Below are positions 15,123 to 22,711 of a stretch of DNA of 64,000 nt, piece by piece. The notes below the pieces were generated by a model. It saw nothing but the letters and a program-made list of their open reading frames with translations. It did not search any database and was not told where the DNA came from. The translations under genes were made by a program, and so were the position numbers. This DNA comes from Nostoc piscinale CENA21 (GTDB lineage Bacteria > Cyanobacteriota > Cyanobacteriia > Cyanobacteriales > Nostocaceae): contig NZ_CP012036.1 in assembly GCF_001298445.1 (NCBI RefSeq), positions 6,139,525-6,203,524 on the forward strand. Direction: 5' to 3'. How positions within the stretch are numbered: the stretch's first letter is position 1; each line of letters opens with the position of its first letter.

Positions 15123-15346
15123 TAAGCAGTTTCTTTGTTATATCCTTGATATTCATTCCAAGAAACAGTACCATTGATGCGTCTATCTTCTCTAGCTTCC
15201 TTTATAGCTTGTAAATCTTCCTCATCTTCCATATCATCTATTCTTTGTAAATACGTGAGTATTTCATCTAACACATTGTCATAAGCTTGGTTTAACAACA
15301 CATTGATGGATTCAATTATTGCTTTTCTTTCTTGTTCGGTTTTCAT
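15122..15346 (-). CDS. Small acidic antitoxin-like protein (74 aa)
   Basis: Paralogue in layout of the gene at 1306-1506: an N-terminal helix pair (RKAIIESINVLLNQAYDNVLDEILTYL), an acidic linker (DDMEDEEDLQAIKEARED) and a C-terminal TVSWNEYQ toxin-contact-like motif. It is coupled to the start codon of a RelE-like remnant, so a type II antitoxin origin is the best reading. With the toxin lost, it may persist as an orphan antitoxin. No DNA-binding domain is evident. Confidence 0.6.
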   Translation of the reverse strand: MKTEQERKAIIESINVLLNQAYDNVLDEILTYLQRIDDMEDEEDLQAIKEAREDRRINGTVSWNEYQGYNKETA

Positions 15347-15405
15347 AGCTATTTTGCTTGATTTAGTAAATAGACTTTCTCAGTTTTCTGCTTCCTAAAA
15401 AGGAA

Positions 15406-17487
15406 TCATCCTCTCAATTGACTTTGCTGCACTTGCTGTAACATTTGCTCAACGCTGGTGGCTGGTGCAAGACATTTTAAACCTTGGCAAACTAAGGCAA
15501 TACTTGCTTCTGGGAGGTTAGATACTACAGAAAACGCGGCTACTGGCAAATATTGAGGAATGAGAGATTGGATTTGCTCGCTGGTGCTGCGAATTAGGGT
15601 AGAGTTACGATACCAATCCAAAGCAGTGAATAAACTGGGGCAAGCTTGAGGATGACTAGCCATGATGCTTCGGAAAGCTTTTAAACCTTGCTCGGCTAAA
15701 TCGAGATAATGCAGATTATCGGTGAGTAGAGATAACCTGACAAGATTTGCGATCGCCACTCCGTTAGCTGAAGGTGTAGCATTATCAGCATAGCTGCGTT
15801 CGCGCACAATTAATTCCTGACTGGCATCGCTAGATGTATTAAAATATCCCCCTAGTTCTACACTCCAGAGAAATTCGTCGAATTCTTCTTGGATAGCGAT
15901 CGCTTTTTCCAACCAATTAGAGTACTGAGTGCTAAGTGCTGAGTTCTCGGTAAAATAAGCTTGGTGTAAGTCTAATAACGCTTTAATAAAAAAGGCGTAG
16001 TCTTCAGACTGCGCTAACACTGTCGCTTCACCTTGATAATTCAATCGGTGGAAACGTCCATCTACAAATTGATTTTCTAGGATAAAGTTAGCGGCTTGTG
16101 CGGCTAATTCCAAATATAAAGGTTGTTGAAATACCCCACTTGCTCTAGCTAACCCAGAAATCATCAAGCTATTCCAAGCCACAATCATTTTTGTATCCGT
16201 AACCGAGGGAATACGCCCCGGCCAATTATGGGTTTTGGCTTCTTGATTATTCCGGGCTGGCGGGAAAATTTTTAATGATTCTGGTGTATCACCATAACGA
16301 TCTGTAAATAATTTCGCTAATGCCGTTTCTATTTCTGGACTCAATTCCCCAGCATTGCGTCTTTGCAATACATTCAACCCTTCAAAATTACCTTGAGAAC
16401 TAACTGTAAACTCTTGTTGTAATTGGGTTAGTTCTTCTGGTGTTAACAACTGTTCGAGTTCGCTGTAACTCCATACATAAAAAGCCCCTTCTTCTGGCTC
16501 AACTGCATCAGCACTAATGAAACTATCAGCATCTTGAGCCGCGTAAAAATAGCCTTCTGGGGCAATCATTTCGCGTTGCAGCCATTGTACAGTACCAGCC
16601 ACAGCCCTAGCAAAAGCTGGTTCTTGAATACCTGCACTCCATAGATTTGCTAGATACTCGACAATTTGCCCATTGTCATAAAGCATCTTTTCAAAGTGAG
16701 GGACTGTCCAGGTGGGATCAACCGTGTAGCGATGAAAGCCACCACCCACATGATCATAAATCCCACCTAGAGCTAAATCTAGTCCGCGCTGAGTACAAAT
16801 TTGCTGACCATCATAGCGAGACGGCAAATTAAAGCGATTTCCCCTCAATGCTAATTCGGCATAAGGCATCATTGGGAAACTGTTGCCGTATTGATTAGCA
16901 GTAATGATCCCCGTGCTAGTTTCCCAACCTTTGCCCAGTAATTCATTTTCTGCAACTGACTGGGGATCATCATTTTGCAAGACCGCAGAGGTGAGGAGCG
17001 AGTCTAAAATTACCGCTTTGCGTTGGCGTAAATCTTCTTTTTCGGTGTCGTAGTAGCGCCGGAGAGCTTGCAACACCTGTAAAAAACCAGGACGACCGTA
17101 GCGGGGATCTACCGGAAAATAAGTCCCAGCGTAAAAAGGAACCAAATCTTCCGGTGAGAGAAAGGCATTTAAAGGCCAACCACCTTGACCAGTCATCATC
17201 TGTAAAGCCTGCATATAAATGCTGTCGATGTCTGGGCGTTCTTCTCTGTCTACCTTGATAGGCAGAAAATTGGCATTCATGTAATCAGCGATCGCAGCAT
17301 CAGAAAAAGCCTCACCTTCCATCACAGTACACCAGTGGCAACTAGAGTAACCAATGGAAAGAAAGATAGGTTTATTTTCTGCCTTAGCAGTGGCGAGAGC
17401 TTCATCACACCAAGGCCACCAATCAATCGGATTTTCGGCGTGTTTACGCAGGTAGAGACTCTTGGCTTGGGCAAGGCGATTAGTCAT
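15406..17487 (-). CDS. DUF255 thioredoxin-fold / six-hairpin glycosidase-like protein (YyaL, SPATA20 family)
   Basis: A 693-residue soluble protein. Residues 1-160 are the DUF255 thioredoxin-like domain, starting RLAQAKSLYLRKHAENPIDWWPW, with the redox-type motif CHWC at residues 50-53. The rest is an alpha/alpha toroid resembling six-hairpin glycosidases (GGIYDHVGGGFHRYTVDPTWTVPHFEKMLYDNGQ, AWNSLMISGLARAS). The family spans bacteria to the mammalian SPATA20; its reaction is not established. The segment TENSALSTQYSNW, near nucleotides 15920-15955, is the translation of a CAGCACT-type heptamer repeat placed in a surface loop. The start at 17487 gives the canonical N-terminus. Confidence 0.9.
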   Translation of the reverse strand: MTNRLAQAKSLYLRKHAENPIDWWPWCDEALATAKAENKPIFLSIGYSSCHWCTVMEGEAFSDAAIADYMNANFLPIKVDREERPDIDSIYMQALQMMTGQGGWPLNAFLSPEDLVPFYAGTYFPVDPRYGRPGFLQVLQALRRYYDTEKEDLRQRKAVILDSLLTSAVLQNDDPQSVAENELLGKGWETSTGIITANQYGNSFPMMPYAELALRGNRFNLPSRYDGQQICTQRGLDLALGGIYDHVGGGFHRYTVDPTWTVPHFEKMLYDNGQIVEYLANLWSAGIQEPAFARAVAGTVQWLQREMIAPEGYFYAAQDADSFISADAVEPEEGAFYVWSYSELEQLLTPEELTQLQQEFTVSSQGNFEGLNVLQRRNAGELSPEIETALAKLFTDRYGDTPESLKIFPPARNNQEAKTHNWPGRIPSVTDTKMIVAWNSLMISGLARASGVFQQPLYLELAAQAANFILENQFVDGRFHRLNYQGEATVLAQSEDYAFFIKALLDLHQAYFTENSALSTQYSNWLEKAIAIQEEFDEFLWSVELGGYFNTSSDASQELIVRERSYADNATPSANGVAIANLVRLSLLTDNLHYLDLAEQGLKAFRSIMASHPQACPSLFTALDWYRNSTLIRSTSEQIQSLIPQYLPVAAFSVVSNLPEASIALVCQGLKCLAPATSVEQMLQQVQQSQLRG

Positions 17488-18205
17488 GATCTTGTTGTGT
17501 GAGGATAGATGCCTTCTTTGCCCAGTCTACATTCTGAAAGCGAGAGTAGAACTACTCCTTACATAAAAAAACAAAACTTACACCACAGGTTTTCAACAGT
17601 CAGGTTAGTAAAGCTTGTGAGAAGAGTCGAACAGCTAATCAAACAAACATTTTTTTTCTTTTGCCTTGTTGTACTAGGGCAAAGAGCGCCACAGAAAGCT
17701 GATGATAGTTGTTGATGCTTCTGGTGCAGGTGGTTTAACGCTTGCTTGAATTTTGGTATTGTAATTAATTCCTGCTATCAGATGGAGCAAGAAAGTAATG
17801 ATGGCGGCTTGCACAAGTTTTTCGAGCATGGCAGGTCTCCCTCAAGTGATAGCACTGCAATTAAAATCCTTTTTCTAAATACACCCCGTACTCATAAATT
17901 TCGTAATTTGCCGGGATTCTCTGGACATTTGCCCTGATTTTTGGTAAACAAACCTTGACAAAATCCAAATTTATAGCTAGTTATATGACAGTTTCATTGT
18001 CAGAGCGATCGCAGCTATGTTTTGTCATTGCTCCTCTCTGGCACGAACCGAGTCACATTTCTAGACGCTTTCCCCTATAAAAAGTGCCTGAGTTATGATT
18101 TACATCTGCCAGATAGAAGAGAAAATTAGCTCTCTGGCGGATGACGACAGCCATTAGCAGGTTGTCATCGATAAAATAGATGTAAATTAGCTACAGGAAC
18201 GCTGC
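17488..18205. other. Long gap before clpP
   Basis: Apart from the small candidate frame at 17674-17829, no gene stands out; two plus-strand frames of 60-70 codons lack a ribosome site and family features. The last 120 bases before clpP (AGCTCTCTGGCGGATG near 18129, then a GACGACAG ... TTGTCATC stem at 18145-18172) could fold in the clpP leader. Confidence 0.4.
17674..17829 (-). CDS. Candidate small membrane peptide (51 aa)
   Basis: The ATG at 17829 follows GAGGGAG with a seven-base gap, a good ribosome site. The product begins MLEKLVQAAIITFLLHLIAGI, one hydrophobic helix, followed by a short polar tail ending in FLWRSLP. I do not recognise it; the ribosome site and the single helix are the only support. 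It is divergent from clpP and located after the start of the DUF255 gene. Confidence 0.35.
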   Translation of the reverse strand: MLEKLVQAAIITFLLHLIAGINYNTKIQASVKPPAPEASTTIISFLWRSLP

Positions 18206-18811
18206 ATGATTCCTATCGTTATTGAACAATCGGGTCGGGGCGAACGCGCCTTTGATATCTACTCACGACTGTTGCGTGAGCGAATCATCTTCTTGGGACA
18301 ACAGATTGACAGCAACTTAGCTAACTTAATAGTTGCCCAAATGCTGTTCTTGGATGCAGAAGACCCGGAAAAAGACATTTATATGTACATTAATTCCCCT
18401 GGCGGTTCGGTAACTGCTGGTATGGGTATTTTTGACACTATGAAGCATATCCGCCCAGATGTCTGTACCATTTGTACCGGATTAGCGGCAAGTATGGGAG
18501 CTTTTCTTCTGAGTGCTGGAGCTAAAGGTAAGCGGATGAGTCTACCCCATTCCCGCATTATGATTCACCAACCTTTAGGCGGCGCACAAGGCCAAGCCAC
18601 CGACATTGAAATTCAAGCGCGGGAAATTTTGTATCACAAAAAGCGACTCAACGACTTTCTCGCCGACCACACAGGTCAGCCAATTGAGCGCATTGCAGAA
18701 GACACCGAACGCGACTTTTTCATGTCACCCGACGAAGCTAAAGAATACGGTTTGATTGACCAAGTAATTGACCGTCACGCGGCGGGTAGCCGTCCGATGG
18801 CTGTGGTTTAA
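18206..18811 (+). CDS. clpP: ATP-dependent Clp protease proteolytic subunit
   Basis: A 201-residue serine peptidase subunit that forms the 14-mer barrel fed by ClpC/ClpX in the cytoplasm. The triad is complete: Ser96 in GLAASMGAFLL, His121 in IMIHQPLGGAQGQ and Asp170 in TERDFFMSPDEAKEYGLID; YINSPGGSV is the oxyanion strand. Only the first few residues could be a short propeptide. Cyanobacteria hold several clpP genes plus clpR; a complete triad excludes clpR. No clpX or second clpP gene follows, so which paralogue this is cannot be stated. Confidence 0.96.
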   Translation: MIPIVIEQSGRGERAFDIYSRLLRERIIFLGQQIDSNLANLIVAQMLFLDAEDPEKDIYMYINSPGGSVTAGMGIFDTMKHIRPDVCTICTGLAASMGAFLLSAGAKGKRMSLPHSRIMIHQPLGGAQGQATDIEIQAREILYHKKRLNDFLADHTGQPIERIAEDTERDFFMSPDEAKEYGLIDQVIDRHAAGSRPMAVV

Positions 18812-19369
18812 TTATTTGTAATTGACGATTAAAGCTCTCATCAACACCTGGAAATTTTTACTTTTAAATAAGTAAACTCCTGGGGTTATGGGAGCCTTAG
18901 ATTATCTAATGCTCCCAAAGACAAGATATGATGAGTAGCGATCGCATCGACTAGTTGACAATCAAGACTAGTACAACAAGGCAAAAGTCAAAAGTCAAAA
19001 GTCAAAAAGCTTGTATTCTAAGCTTTTAACTAACTTGAAATGGTATCTTTCTTTCCGCCGACCTGTACTAAAACTTTGCTCATCCCAATTTAATCTGAAG
19101 CTGTACCCTATCAATCCAAGACTTTGTATACAAAGTCTTGATTGATAGATCGCATTTTCATCCAGAAACGTTATCGGTCTAAAGTTATTGAGAATGGTGG
19201 AATGTCAAAGTTTTAGCTATACTGCTTTATGCCAGTTCTGAAAATTAATTGAGATGAATTAAAAATCTTCTGCGTCTTTGTATATTTTTTGTAACTATTG
19301 ATCCCCACAAAAATTATACTAGTAATAATACCAGTATATAATTACTTAACTTCGTATAAAAGTTTATAT
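18812..19369. other. Gap with a long palindrome and AAAGTCA repeats
   Basis: No gene seen. AAAGTCA heptamers lie at about 18982-19007, the palindrome at 19109-19147 is listed separately, and the AT-rich tail is the leader of the kinase-like gene. A frame open from a TTG at 19298 merely extends that gene upstream. Confidence 0.45.
19109..19147. repeat. Long palindrome (24 bp perfect, 38 bp with one bulge)
   Basis: CAAGACTTTGTATACAAAGT CTTG, 19117-19140, is a perfect palindrome centred on GTATAC; allowing one bulged C it extends to TATCAAT/ATTGATA on both sides. No T-run follows, so a factor-independent terminator is less likely than a cruciform, a dimer-binding site or a miniature mobile element. 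Confidence 0.8.
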
Positions 19370-20869
19370 ATGGATGAGCAAATTCTGGGTACACGTTACC
19401 GTATCCTGCAATTATTGTACATAGAGGAGTCGGTAAATATCTATCTAGTTGAAGATATTCAAATTCCTAATCAGTTATTTATTCTTCAGCAACTACGCCC
19501 AGAAACTCATCATCTGCAAAATTTAGCTTGGTTGCGAAAGTCTTTTTTCCAGGAAGCTAAGATATTGAAGCAATTAGCACAGGAAAACGACAGAATCCAG
19601 AAAATAATTGATTATTTTGAATCTAATGAAGAGTTTTATCTAGTTCAAGAATTAATTGATGGTCATCAATTAGCCGAAGAAATTTTAGTAGGGTTTCCGC
19701 TTAGAGAAGACCAAGTTATTAACTTGTTATTAGAAATATTAGATATTTTACTGTTTATACATCGTCATAATATCATTCACCAAGATATTCAGCCAGAAAA
19801 TATTATTCGCCGACACTCAGATAATAAATTAGTGTTAGTTGACTTTGGCTCTCTGAAGGAAATGGTGACTACTACAGTTAGTAATCTCGAATATATACCT
19901 TTAGAGCAGTTACAAGGACTACCACAATATAATAGTGATATTTATGCTTTGGGAATGATTGCGATCGCTGCAATTATGGGCTTATCTTACGAAGAAGTAT
20001 CAAGATTACAAAGTCAAAAAAACTTACTAACAGGCGAAATTATCTGGCGTGATCGAACTATAAAAGTTAGCCGAGAATTTACACGCATTATCAATCAAAT
20101 GGTCAGGTTTGACTACCAGAAACGTTACCAGTCTGTCACGGAAGTGATCAATGACTTGCAAGAATTAAAAAATCAACAATATCAACCACAAGCATTACAG
20201 ATTCAAAAATTCAAATTTATCATCTTCGGAATTGCTAGTTTGTTGGCTGCTATGTTTATCAGCTGGTTTAGCCACTGGTTAACACCAGTTAATAGTGAGC
20301 AGTTGCTTTATCAAGAAGGTGTCAGTGAATATGAGCAAGGGAACTATCAAGAATCTGTAGATAATTTAACTCAAACTCTGGAAATCAATCCCCAGAATTC
20401 ACTTGCTTATAACCATCGGAGTGATGCGTTTTCTCGCTTGGGAGATTATGAAAAAGCCAAAGCAGATTCGACTCAAGCAATTGCACTGAATCCTCAAGAT
20501 GCTAATGCTTATTATGACCGAGGATTTGCTTTATTTGGGTTGGGTAAATACAAAGAAGCGATCGCAGACTACACAAAAGCAATTAAACTTAACTCTCAAA
20601 ACCACTACGCTTACTATGGACGGGGTTTAGCGCGGGTGAAAGTGAACGAATATCAAAGCGCAATACTGGATTTTAATAGAGCGATCGCACTTAATTCTAG
20701 CTATGGTTTAGCTTATTATCATCGGGGCTTAGTCAACGTCCAATTAGGTAATAAAAAAGCAGCACTTATAGATTTTAAAAAAGCTGAAAAACGATTTCAA
20801 GAACAAGGAGAGCAAGATAATTATAACAATACACAACAAAAAATTAAAATGTTACAAAAAGATAAGTAA
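19370..20869 (+). CDS. Degenerate Ser/Thr kinase-like protein with TM helix and TPR domain
   Basis: The 499-residue product (ATG at 19370) has a kinase-like domain at 1-265, one transmembrane helix at about 282-302 and TPR repeats at about 309-480. Of the kinase hallmarks, the alphaC Glu62, catalytic-loop Asp139 and Asn144 (HQDIQPEN) and DFG 158-160 remain. The glycine-rich loop is absent (GTRYRILQLLYIEESVNIYL) and the ATP-anchoring lysine is replaced: FILQQLRPE has Gln where relatives have VVKQL. HRD is HQD. This is therefore a probable pseudokinase or very weak kinase tethered in the membrane with TPRs on the other side or in the periplasm. The partner is unknown. Confidence 0.82.
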   Translation: MDEQILGTRYRILQLLYIEESVNIYLVEDIQIPNQLFILQQLRPETHHLQNLAWLRKSFFQEAKILKQLAQENDRIQKIIDYFESNEEFYLVQELIDGHQLAEEILVGFPLREDQVINLLLEILDILLFIHRHNIIHQDIQPENIIRRHSDNKLVLVDFGSLKEMVTTTVSNLEYIPLEQLQGLPQYNSDIYALGMIAIAAIMGLSYEEVSRLQSQKNLLTGEIIWRDRTIKVSREFTRIINQMVRFDYQKRYQSVTEVINDLQELKNQQYQPQALQIQKFKFIIFGIASLLAAMFISWFSHWLTPVNSEQLLYQEGVSEYEQGNYQESVDNLTQTLEINPQNSLAYNHRSDAFSRLGDYEKAKADSTQAIALNPQDANAYYDRGFALFGLGKYKEAIADYTKAIKLNSQNHYAYYGRGLARVKVNEYQSAILDFNRAIALNSSYGLAYYHRGLVNVQLGNKKAALIDFKKAEKRFQEQGEQDNYNNTQQKIKMLQKDK

Positions 20870-20891
20870 TTCACATTTTTCATCAGCGCAA

Positions 20892-21261
20892 CTAACCTGA
20901 AACTAGTGGTAAGTGAATAATTTGGTTTTGATATTCGTTATCAAAAGATGCTTCAGCTATTAGAATTAATTCCTCAATATTCTGACCAATAGTGAATTTT
21001 TCATTCAAAATAAAAATACCTGGAACATTACGACCTTGTGCTATGTGATCAGCTAGATGTACAGGCATAGATTTACGATTATTTGTAACTAAACTAAAGT
21101 CGTGTTCTTCACACCAGCATAATATTTCTGGATCTAATGTACCTTTAGGCGGAGTGCCAGGATCTCCCACAACCCAAACAACTAAATCACGGTTGTATCG
21201 CCTTAGTTGAACCTGATAAAGAGGAGCAACGTTTTCATCTAGCAGATATTTAAAAAATCAT
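20892..21261 (-). pseudogene. DUF5615 PIN-like toxin, start separated by a frame break
   Basis: The frame that ends at 20892 encodes a DUF5615 nuclease-like protein: KYLLDENVAPLYQVQLRRY (with the first acidic residues), VGDPGTPPKGTLDPEIL, DFSLVTNNRKSMPVHL. In it no ATG exists upstream; the earliest is a GTG at 21170, which would delete the first catalytic strand. The natural ATG at 21261, overlapping the end of the DUF433 gene, is in another frame because of six T's on the coding strand (21252-21257 on plus as A6). With five, it would read MIFKYLLDENV and give 122 residues. So the gene is either broken, misread, or read through slippage. Family role: RNase toxin partner of DUF433. Confidence 0.7.
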
Positions 21262-21595
21262 TTTCTTCTACTTTCTTCATAGCCTCTCTTTCCGCTTTTA
21301 ATTTTATTAGCTTGGCTACAACAGGTGGGGGATTACGTCGCTGTTCTTCTCTTGATTTGTGACTCCATTCCAACCAATTAGTGAGGTAAGAACTTACCGC
21401 TTCTTTGTTATGTAGGTAATACAAAATAGTCGCGTAAACCTGTTCCAGTGTTAATGATGTGTAAATTTCGGCAATTTCCTCTGGAGTCCGACTGCGATGG
21501 ATATACTCGTAGAGGATAGTTTCAATTCCAACTCTTGTACCTTTGAGGCGAATATCATCAGGACGTTGAAATTCAAAGTAATCTTCTAATTGCAT
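21239..21595 (-). CDS. DUF433 antitoxin of the DUF5615 pair
   Basis: A 118-residue protein whose first 75 residues are the DUF433 fold (DDIRLKGTRVGIETILYEYIHRSRTPEEIAEIYTSLTLEQVYATILYYL), followed by a charged helix ending KKVEENDF. In the present frame the end is ...NDFLNIC; if the T6 tract were T5 it would end ...NDF and overlap the toxin start. The antitoxin is thought to bind and silence the adjacent DUF5615 protein and its own promoter. It is divergent from the HEAT gene, 63 bp away. Confidence 0.82.
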   Translation of the reverse strand: MQLEDYFEFQRPDDIRLKGTRVGIETILYEYIHRSRTPEEIAEIYTSLTLEQVYATILYYLHNKEAVSSYLTNWLEWSHKSREEQRRNPPPVVAKLIKLKAEREAMKKVEENDFLNIC

Positions 21596-21658
21596 AGTGC
21601 ATTTGCCTTAATTAACCCTAACATCATCTTACAGACTTATAAGGTATTGTAGTCAGAT

Positions 21659-22486
21659 ATGCTAGAAACTAAAATTATTCAATATCTCTCCCATTTAGAA
21701 GACTCAGACTATATGGCTGAGGTGGTAACAACTCCTGGCGCGGCTGAGACTCTTATCAAAATCCTTCAAGATGATGATGATGAGATTATGAGTTATGCTG
21801 GTCTTTTTATTAGAGATTTTGTCTTAATTTGCTCTCGTAATGAGACTTGTAAAATACCTTGGGAAACACAATTAAAACCTGTGATTATTCCTGAGTTAGA
21901 ACGTCTTATTTTTGCAGAAAACCACTTCATCCGCAAACAAGTAATTTATACACTAGGAAAAATATGCAGCTATGATAGTATCCCTATTTTAGTGCAAGCT
22001 TTCTATGAATATCGTGAAAGTGACCCAATTTTATTACCGAGACTACTAGGAGAATTATTCTGGCTTGGTGTAGAAAATCGGTTGGATATACTTGAAAGTA
22101 TGATAAACAGCCAATATTACACAACTCGCTGGGCTGTTATCAACTTACTAGGAGAATTTATATACCATTCACAAAGTGAAGAGGATGGAACTTTTTCCAT
22201 GAAATACAATTTTTCTGAGAAATTGCGAAATGACTCAAATCCACTTATAAAAGCAGAGGCAGAATACGAATATCAATTATTAGCATTAAATCATCGTAAA
22301 CTACAAGAAAATATGGCTAAATCAGATTATAAAAAACAGAGAAAAGATTTGAAAAAGTTAGAACCATGTTTGACATTTTTCAGAGTATCGCTACAATTCT
22401 CTCATTATATGGTTGCTAACAATCTCTCTACATATACTATGCAAGAGTTAGAAACATTTATCGATAACAAAACTCAACAATTATAA
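21659..22486 (+). CDS. HEAT-repeat-like helical protein (275 aa)
   Basis: The product is all-helical with repeated pairs such as GAAETLIKILQDDDDEIMSYAGLFIRDFV, NHFIRKQVIYTLGKICSYDSIPILVQAF and YYTTRWAVINLLGEFI, matching the HEAT/armadillo spacing. Such scaffolds mediate protein contacts, in cyanobacteria often around phycobilin lyases or immunity functions; nothing here points to a specific partner. No signal peptide or membrane segment is seen. It lies between the toxin-antitoxin pair and smc and has no obvious operon mate. The assignment of fold is moderate, function unknown. Confidence 0.65.
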   Translation: MLETKIIQYLSHLEDSDYMAEVVTTPGAAETLIKILQDDDDEIMSYAGLFIRDFVLICSRNETCKIPWETQLKPVIIPELERLIFAENHFIRKQVIYTLGKICSYDSIPILVQAFYEYRESDPILLPRLLGELFWLGVENRLDILESMINSQYYTTRWAVINLLGEFIYHSQSEEDGTFSMKYNFSEKLRNDSNPLIKAEAEYEYQLLALNHRKLQENMAKSDYKKQRKDLKKLEPCLTFFRVSLQFSHYMVANNLSTYTMQELETFIDNKTQQL

Positions 22487-22711
22487 TTCTGAGAATAATA
22501 CTATTTTTCCTAAAGTTCGTTAAAATTACCTTTGTTATTTTAGTAATAACCTCCCCTCCTTTGCGCTCTCTGCGCCTTGGCGGTAGCTACGGCAAGCCGC
22601 TTGCGCGTCTACGATAATTCTTAAATTCTCTATGCGAAACTATTGCTAAATTTTCATTAATTGATACACTTGTTCTTCATTAGCCATTAGCCCAGTGAAC
22701 CAGCGCCTACT
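22487..22711. repeat. Gap with dispersed repeats before smc
   Basis: TTTGCGCTCTCTGCGCCTTG and a CTACGGCAAGCCGCTTGCGC hairpin repeat occupy about 22559-22615. No gene seen. Confidence 0.5.

Noticed and set aside
17509..17937. Two plus-strand frames (17509-17715, 17746-17937)
   Set aside because: No ribosome site, low-complexity translation; the opposite strand holds a better small frame.
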